From: Planctomycetota bacterium
Lineage (GTDB): Bacteria; Planctomycetota; Planctomycetia; Pirellulales; Pirellulaceae
Reading direction: 5' to 3'
Length of the DNA stretch: 34,507 bases
NCBI GenBank assembly: GCA_963204965.1
Contig: CAUJKA010000358.1
Location: forward strand, 1 to 34,507
The position numbers and the translations under genes were made by a program. The notes below the pieces were generated by a model. That model saw only the letters and a list, made by a program, of their open reading frames with translations, ran no database searches and was not told where the DNA came from. Shown in pieces: positions 30,566 to 34,507 of the stretch (its first letter is position 1; the number at the start of each line of letters is the position of its first letter).

Positions 30566-31222
30566 ATGGCTTCGATCTCAACTCGTAATTTAAATCTACT
30601 TCCTGATATCGGTTCACTGAAGGCGTTGATGCAATCGCTTGCGGTTCTTGATTCCATCATGTCGCCCGATGAATGGGACATGCGTTACTTTTCGTTTGAC
30701 GCGAAATGGGGAGGCGGCCAGGAAATGGGCTCAATGCGAAATGGAAGCGGCGACGAATTGTTCGCGTTCTTCAATCGGAGTGGCTGCCTACTAAAGGGCT
30801 TCGTTCATGAATCTCCGATGAGCCCGTATCGCGATAATCCACCGTCGATTTGGCCAGGCCTACTCGAGGATGTGCCGAACTCCTTTTCGGCTGCGTTGGT
30901 CGAGCCTGCTTTCTCAATGTCAGATATAACTTTCTGCATTTGGCGACTGCATGACGAGAAGAAATGGTCGACTGGCCAAATAAAATTTCCCCGCTCGACC
31001 GATCCGGATGGCTCAGGTTACCTTTTGGAATTTCTTGATGGCAAACCGAAAACTTACAAAACGTTCGCCGAGGATTACTATGAGACTGAACTTCCGATTG
31101 ATAGTATTCAGCACATCTACCAACATCTTCCGTTAACGGCTGAAATCGTGGAGTCGCTAAATCCCGATGCGACTCTTAGAACGATCGCGAAGGACCTAAA
31201 GGAAATCGGGTACGTTACTTAA
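30566..31222 (+). CDS. Hypothetical cassette-type protein, 218 aa
   Basis: Soluble protein with an N-terminal helix (SLKALMQSLAVLDSIMSPDEWDMRYFSFDAKWGGG), a beta-rich middle (ELFAFFNRSGCLLKGFVHES) and IWPGLLEDVPNSF, then an acidic C-terminus. The helix - Wxx..MRYFSFDxxW start looks like a genuine conserved family but I cannot name it. I chose the ATG at 30566 (MASISTRN) because the upstream frame to 30503 runs through hairpin D. Its TAA overlaps the perfect ACTTAAC box of hairpin E. Confidence 0.7.
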   Translation: MASISTRNLNLLPDIGSLKALMQSLAVLDSIMSPDEWDMRYFSFDAKWGGGQEMGSMRNGSGDELFAFFNRSGCLLKGFVHESPMSPYRDNPPSIWPGLLEDVPNSFSAALVEPAFSMSDITFCIWRLHDEKKWSTGQIKFPRSTDPDGSGYLLEFLDGKPKTYKTFAEDYYETELPIDSIQHIYQHLPLTAEIVESLNPDATLRTIAKDLKEIGYVT

Positions 31223-31317
31223 CCAGCAAATTACCATCGTAGGCACCGGAGTCGCGGATCGGGCGCTATTCATTGGAGCATCACTCGCCGCGACCGCAGT
31301 GATGCGCTGCGTTCGGC
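31217..31317 (+). other. attC-like hairpin E (integron cassette end)
   Basis: ACTTAAC (31217-31223) matches the RYYYAAC core box exactly and contains the stop codon. GTCGCGG (31251-31257) pairs with CCGCGAC (31288-31294) across a 30-base loop with ATCGGGCGC and ATCACTCG. GTTCGGC (31311-31317) is one mismatch from GTTRRRY. This is the best integron-type site of the window. Confidence 0.75.
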
Positions 31318-31332
31318 ACCACAGGATTAACG

Positions 31333-32103
31333 ATGGACTTCTGGGAACGCACATGGGAGGAACGAAGCGACGAGGTTCGCCGCGCTTACGGCGACACTTG
31401 GCCGCCTGATACCGTTCACGCGTTCTCATGGGATGACATTCGTTGCCCTGGCGCTTGTGCGATGGTATTGCCACCAATCGAGCAGTCTCGTGAGCCTCTG
31501 CGGCATCGCCGCGGTGATTGGCTACACCTCTCTCTCGGTCTTTCACAGCCATTGGACAAAGAACAAGTTGCGGAACGAGAAGCCGGAAAACAATACTCCG
31601 CGTTTGGAATCGAATTCGCCTTCCTCACTCCGACGGAGTCTCCATGGGCAAGACAGGCACTTTACTACTTCATGACATACATGACCGAAGGCGAGTGCAT
31701 TGGCTGGGGGGATCGCTTTCCGTTTCAGTTCCATTCGCTTCAAGGGCAGCTTGCGGTAATGACCGGGAATCCCGCAACAACCTCGGCGACACCGGTTGGT
31801 AAGATCAGGGCGGTCCTATTCTGGCCCTACCTGTTTCCCGAATGGGAATTCGTCACGAGCACAGGCAAGTTTATGGTGATGATGGCAACGGGCATCACTC
31901 AGGCAGAGTGGGAACTTGCTAGACGTACCTCTACGGCTCATGTCTTGGTACTCATCTGTCGATCGGGAATCGGACAACGCACAATTCACGATCGATCATG
32001 TTTACTCGACGATCCACGATGGCAAAGAGAATGGACGATTGTCAAACAAATGTCGCCGGAAGACTGTGAGGCGGAACTCCTGACTTACGTCGCCGAGCCA
32101 TGA
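31333..32103 (+). CDS. Suppressor-of-fused (SUFU) domain protein, 256 aa
   Basis: The family core is recognised in GDWLHLSLGLSQPLD (61-75), SAFGIEFAFLTPTESPWARQALYYFMTYM (89-117) and later FHSLQGQLAVM and FLEVEF-like AVLFWPYLFPEWEFV, with ITQAEWELAR near 193. Bacterial SUFU proteins occur mainly as immunity proteins of polymorphic toxin systems or in accessory gene arrays; the eukaryotic homologue binds Gli factors. No toxin gene is adjacent. ATG start at 31333 lies 16 bases after hairpin E. A two-unit tandem repeat follows immediately after the stop. Confidence 0.85.
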   Translation: MDFWERTWEERSDEVRRAYGDTWPPDTVHAFSWDDIRCPGACAMVLPPIEQSREPLRHRRGDWLHLSLGLSQPLDKEQVAEREAGKQYSAFGIEFAFLTPTESPWARQALYYFMTYMTEGECIGWGDRFPFQFHSLQGQLAVMTGNPATTSATPVGKIRAVLFWPYLFPEWEFVTSTGKFMVMMATGITQAEWELARRTSTAHVLVLICRSGIGQRTIHDRSCLLDDPRWQREWTIVKQMSPEDCEAELLTYVAEP

Positions 32104-32134
32104 CGGAGCCACGAAGATGACGGGGCCACGAAGA
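32101..32134 (+). repeat. 17-bp tandem repeat, two copies, at SUFU gene end
   Basis: TGACGGAGCCACGAAGA is followed directly by TGACGGGGCCACGAAGA. The first TGA is the stop codon of the SUFU gene. The single A/G difference suggests recent duplication. Confidence 0.85.
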
Positions 32135-32713
32135 TGCCGAACATACCGTTAAACACACACCCGCGCTGAACGCCTGCGTACTGTCATTCAGGAAAACGAA
32201 AACGAATCCCTACGAAACAAGAGCGCATACGATCGATCATGCACAAGCGTTAAAGTTTCGCTTGTATTTGCGACTGTCCCTATTGGGACTGGCTGCTTTA
32301 ATTGGACTAGGAAATACATCAGCAGCGTTGATTGATGCATACCGAGTGAGCTATCCGACTCTTGACGGGTAACCGGCAAAGATGTGTCGCCCTCCGGGCT
32401 GAAATGCATGCAGTCGGCTACTGGGATTGTTTGGCCCCTTCAGGGCAATTGATTCTATTGGGGTAAGTTCCCAGGGCGGCGCTTCGCTTTGCCCTGGGCT
32501 GTTCTGTTGTGGCCTTTCAGGCCAGAAGATGGGAAGCCTGATCCGGCGATCAGCGAAAAGCGGCGTTTTTCGGTCTTTTGGGAATTCCGACGAGATTTCT
32601 GTTTCGATCGGCGGCGTTCACGGCATGCTCCCATACGAATAACTGGTCGTGCTGCCGCTGGTTGCGACGAGTGGCTGGCCGAAATCACCTAAACCTATTG
32701 CCGATTCAATTTC
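32104..32713. other. Intergenic region between array and lipoprotein gene
   Basis: 610 bases without a supported gene. A perfect GTTAAAC core-like box lies at 32148-32154. The part from about 32383 is a planctomycete-style repeat cluster: GTCGCCCTCCGGGC, GCCCCTTCAGGGC, CCCAGGGCGGCGCTTCGC, TGCCCTGGG and GGCCTTTCAGGCC, all short palindromes. The promoter of the lipoprotein gene should lie near 32640-32700. Confidence 0.6.
32395..32525. repeat. Cluster of short palindromes (CCCAGGGC..GCCCTGGG type)
   Basis: GCCCCTTCAGGGC and CCCAGGGCGGCGCTTCGC then TTTGCCCTGGGC, followed by GGCCTTTCAGGCC, form three adjacent hairpins. A related piece (AGCCCAGGGGCATCGCCCTGG) occurs near 3876-3898. I know this composite as a frequent intergenic element in planctomycetes. 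Confidence 0.65.
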
Positions 32714-34507
32714 ATGCGCTCATTTCACAAGATCTCAACTGTCGTTGTCGGTACCTCCCTCTTGATGTCGGGCTGTGGTCAACCCGCTGGAAGCGTAGCT
32801 ATGCCAACTACGCCGACCAACGTGGCTCCGGCTCAAGCGGCCAACAGTTCAGCACCAGCCAATGGAGAAGCTCAGCAAGCGAACTCCCCTCTCGACGCAA
32901 CAGGCCAACTCGCAGGCCAATCCACTGCGCAAACTAAGAGCAAACCAGCAGGACAAGCAAGCGATGTAGCGGCTAAGCCGACTGCTGGTGATGTTGCTCT
33001 GGGCGACAAAGCTAAGCCAGCAGCAGAGGTTGCCGCCGAAGCTAAGTCCGCAGCTCCAACAACGGCCTTGGAAGCGATCAAAGCCATCGATCTTTTAGCG
33101 CTGCCGCGTCTGAAAGAGAAACGCATGATGGAGAGCAGCCCGACTTACGTTTACTACTCGGCAGAGGGAACACTGGCTTCGGCAGATGCATTCTATCAAG
33201 CAGAACTTGGGTACAAAGGCTGGAAGGAATTGCCCGCCTTTTCGCCAGCTACCGAAAGTTATGCGGACCGAAGTTTCGAGAAGAACGGTTTTGTAATTCG
33301 AGTCAGCCTAAGTGTTGGAAGCACTCAAGGTGAACTGGGCGTGATGTTGGCCAATCTTGGCAATGTCGACGTCCGAAAGCTACCTAAGATGGCAGACGCC
33401 GATACCGGAAACATCCCATCGTCGCAAGTGAACGCGACTCACAAAACGGAGAAGTCCATTCCTGAAGTAGCTGATACATTGGGCGGCCAGCTTCTCAGTC
33501 AAGGATGGCAACCCTACGCCGACTTTCATGAGACACCGATGGAAGTTCCTCACTATCGATCGCTTCGATTCCGCAAAGAGGCCGTTCGAATCAACTTGGG
33601 AATCGTGAGGAATCCGCAAAGCCCAGCGGACAAAACCACCGTGTTCTACCACGCCGAATTTGTGACGCCGTTTGATATTCCGACAAGTGATTCAAAGCAG
33701 CCGTTGAAGCTTGATATGTCTTTCAATCGAGCGGCTTTTGAAACTTCCACATCGCGAGCCGATCTGGTCGCGCTGCTGAAAAAAGACGCAGAGCGTTTTG
33801 GCTGGAAGTTAGACAAGGTTGAAGAGTTTGCCAGCGGTGACATTCACGGCTTGCCGATCGAAACAGCCTCGCAGACCTACTTGGTCGCTCGCTTAGTGGA
33901 GTCGGGCGGTAAGTACTCTGCTTGGATTGAAAAGAGTGCGAAGCCTACTGAAGTTACGCAAGGGGAGACTGAATCTGTTGTCGTAAATGAACCCACGAGC
34001 ACAACGGAAACGACTCAGCCCGCGTCGGAGCCAAAGACCAGTCAAGCTTTCAAAGACATGGAGGCTGAAGTAGATGCGACCATACAGGCCGAGCTTTCCA
34101 AGGCGTTGGGCTCGCTCAAGGGTGCATCCCCAAAAGGCAATATGAATATCGCAGAGCTTAAGGGCATGGCCGATCAGATCACCAAGTCGCTTGGCAATCT
34201 TGACGATCAATCCACGGAAGACCCCAGCGACGACGCTGACGAATCGAACAAGCCCAAGAAGAATCCGTTTGATGTCGCTGAAGATAAAGTTGAACTGACT
34301 GCTGCGGACAAAGCGATCGCAACCACAGTCTGCAAAATCAATTACGGAACGAAGAGCATCGAACTTCGCAACGCGGCTTGTTATGTCATCACCGAGTACG
34401 ATCGACCAACGAAGTGTATCGTACTTTCTGAGGGGACTCTCAATGTTGATAAGTTGACTCGTAGCCTGCTTAAAGAAGGCGAGCCTGTCCATGTCACGAG
34501 TGTCTCG
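32714..34507 (+). CDS. Lipoprotein, hypothetical, truncated by window end (at least 598 aa)
   Basis: The gene opens MRSFHKISTVVVGTSLLMSGC; the LMSGC lipobox with C21 indicates a lipid-anchored secreted protein. An alanine- and proline-rich linker of about 85 residues follows (APAQAANSSAPANGEAQQ and similar). Next are two similar-looking folded segments, each with an aromatic-rich YKGWKEL or GWQPYADF motif after an ADAFYQAEL or LGGQLLSQ helix, which may be repeats. An acidic linker (DDQSTEDPSDDADESNK) leads into a last domain (AIATTVCKINYGTKSIEL) that runs off the edge. I read the frame through to 34507 and found no stop. ATG start at 32714. Confidence 0.85.
   Translation, partial: MRSFHKISTVVVGTSLLMSGCGQPAGSVAMPTTPTNVAPAQAANSSAPANGEAQQANSPLDATGQLAGQSTAQTKSKPAGQASDVAAKPTAGDVALGDKAKPAAEVAAEAKSAAPTTALEAIKAIDLLALPRLKEKRMMESSPTYVYYSAEGTLASADAFYQAELGYKGWKELPAFSPATESYADRSFEKNGFVIRVSLSVGSTQGELGVMLANLGNVDVRKLPKMADADTGNIPSSQVNATHKTEKSIPEVADTLGGQLLSQGWQPYADFHETPMEVPHYRSLRFRKEAVRINLGIVRNPQSPADKTTVFYHAEFVTPFDIPTSDSKQPLKLDMSFNRAAFETSTSRADLVALLKKDAERFGWKLDKVEEFASGDIHGLPIETASQTYLVARLVESGGKYSAWIEKSAKPTEVTQGETESVVVNEPTSTTETTQPASEPKTSQAFKDMEAEVDATIQAELSKALGSLKGASPKGNMNIAELKGMADQITKSLGNLDDQSTEDPSDDADESNKPKKNPFDVAEDKVELTAADKAIATTVCKINYGTKSIELRNAACYVITEYDRPTKCIVLSEGTLNVDKLTRSLLKEGEPVHVTSVS

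Noticed and set aside
32578..32937. 119-residue plus-strand frame before the lipoprotein
   Set aside because: It overlaps the lipoprotein gene start, which has a clear signal peptide and lipobox in another frame that stays open to the window end.

Overview
The window most resembles a planctomycete chromosome, probably Pirellulaceae (Rhodopirellula-like). The reasons are: small membrane proteins starting with an NPYxPP-type motif, a leucine-rich-repeat protein, a DUF1559-like pseudopilin fragment, a large MoxR / DUF58 / BatA-type vWA operon, many intergenic palindromic repeats, and integron-type cassette ends like those I recall from Rhodopirellula. This placement rests on protein style and remembered families, not on a marker gene. 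No rRNA, tRNA, CRISPR array, transposase or integrase was seen.

Left part (about 0.4-14.2 kb): every credible gene is on the minus strand. These are mostly short, unrelated, single-domain genes: a SIR2-like protein, a multi-pass membrane protein, a degenerate GyrB-like GHKL domain protein coupled to two hypothetical genes, a pfam09720-type antitoxin overlapping a macro-domain ADP-ribosyl hydrolase, small membrane proteins, a membrane protein with a ten-copy pentapeptide repeat, and an LRR protein. Repeat-rich intergenic stretches lie at 1-367, 3.2-4.37 kb and 14.2-14.97 kb.

Middle part (14.97-25.46 kb): a plus-strand operon of seven genes, many overlapping. In order: membrane-anchored protein, TPR-AAA+ ATPase, TPR membrane protein, MoxR ATPase, DUF58 protein, BatA-type vWA membrane protein, second vWA membrane protein. 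Such clusters are thought to act in chaperone-like or cell-envelope assembly roles. Two lesions stand out: a +1 frameshift near the start of the AAA+ gene and an in-frame amber codon replacing a conserved leucine in MoxR. They suggest decay, recoding or sequence error. TCC-loop hairpins close both the TPR gene and the operon.

Right part (26.1-32.1 kb): a plus-strand run of unrelated short genes (GspG-like, NADAR, Mrr-type nuclease, several hypotheticals, Suppressor-of-fused domain). At least three gene ends carry related hairpins with covarying arms and a 30-31 nt loop, matching the layout of integron attC sites. A composite noncoding element of about 300 bp is duplicated directly upstream of two of these genes. 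I read this as a chromosomal integron cassette array or its remnant. The window ends inside a lipoprotein gene (32714 onward) that runs off the edge.

Three proteins in the accessory parts have folds linked to NAD+/ADP-ribose chemistry (SIR2-like, macro domain, NADAR). With the Mrr nuclease and the orphan antitoxin, this suggests defence or toxin-neutralising cargo.
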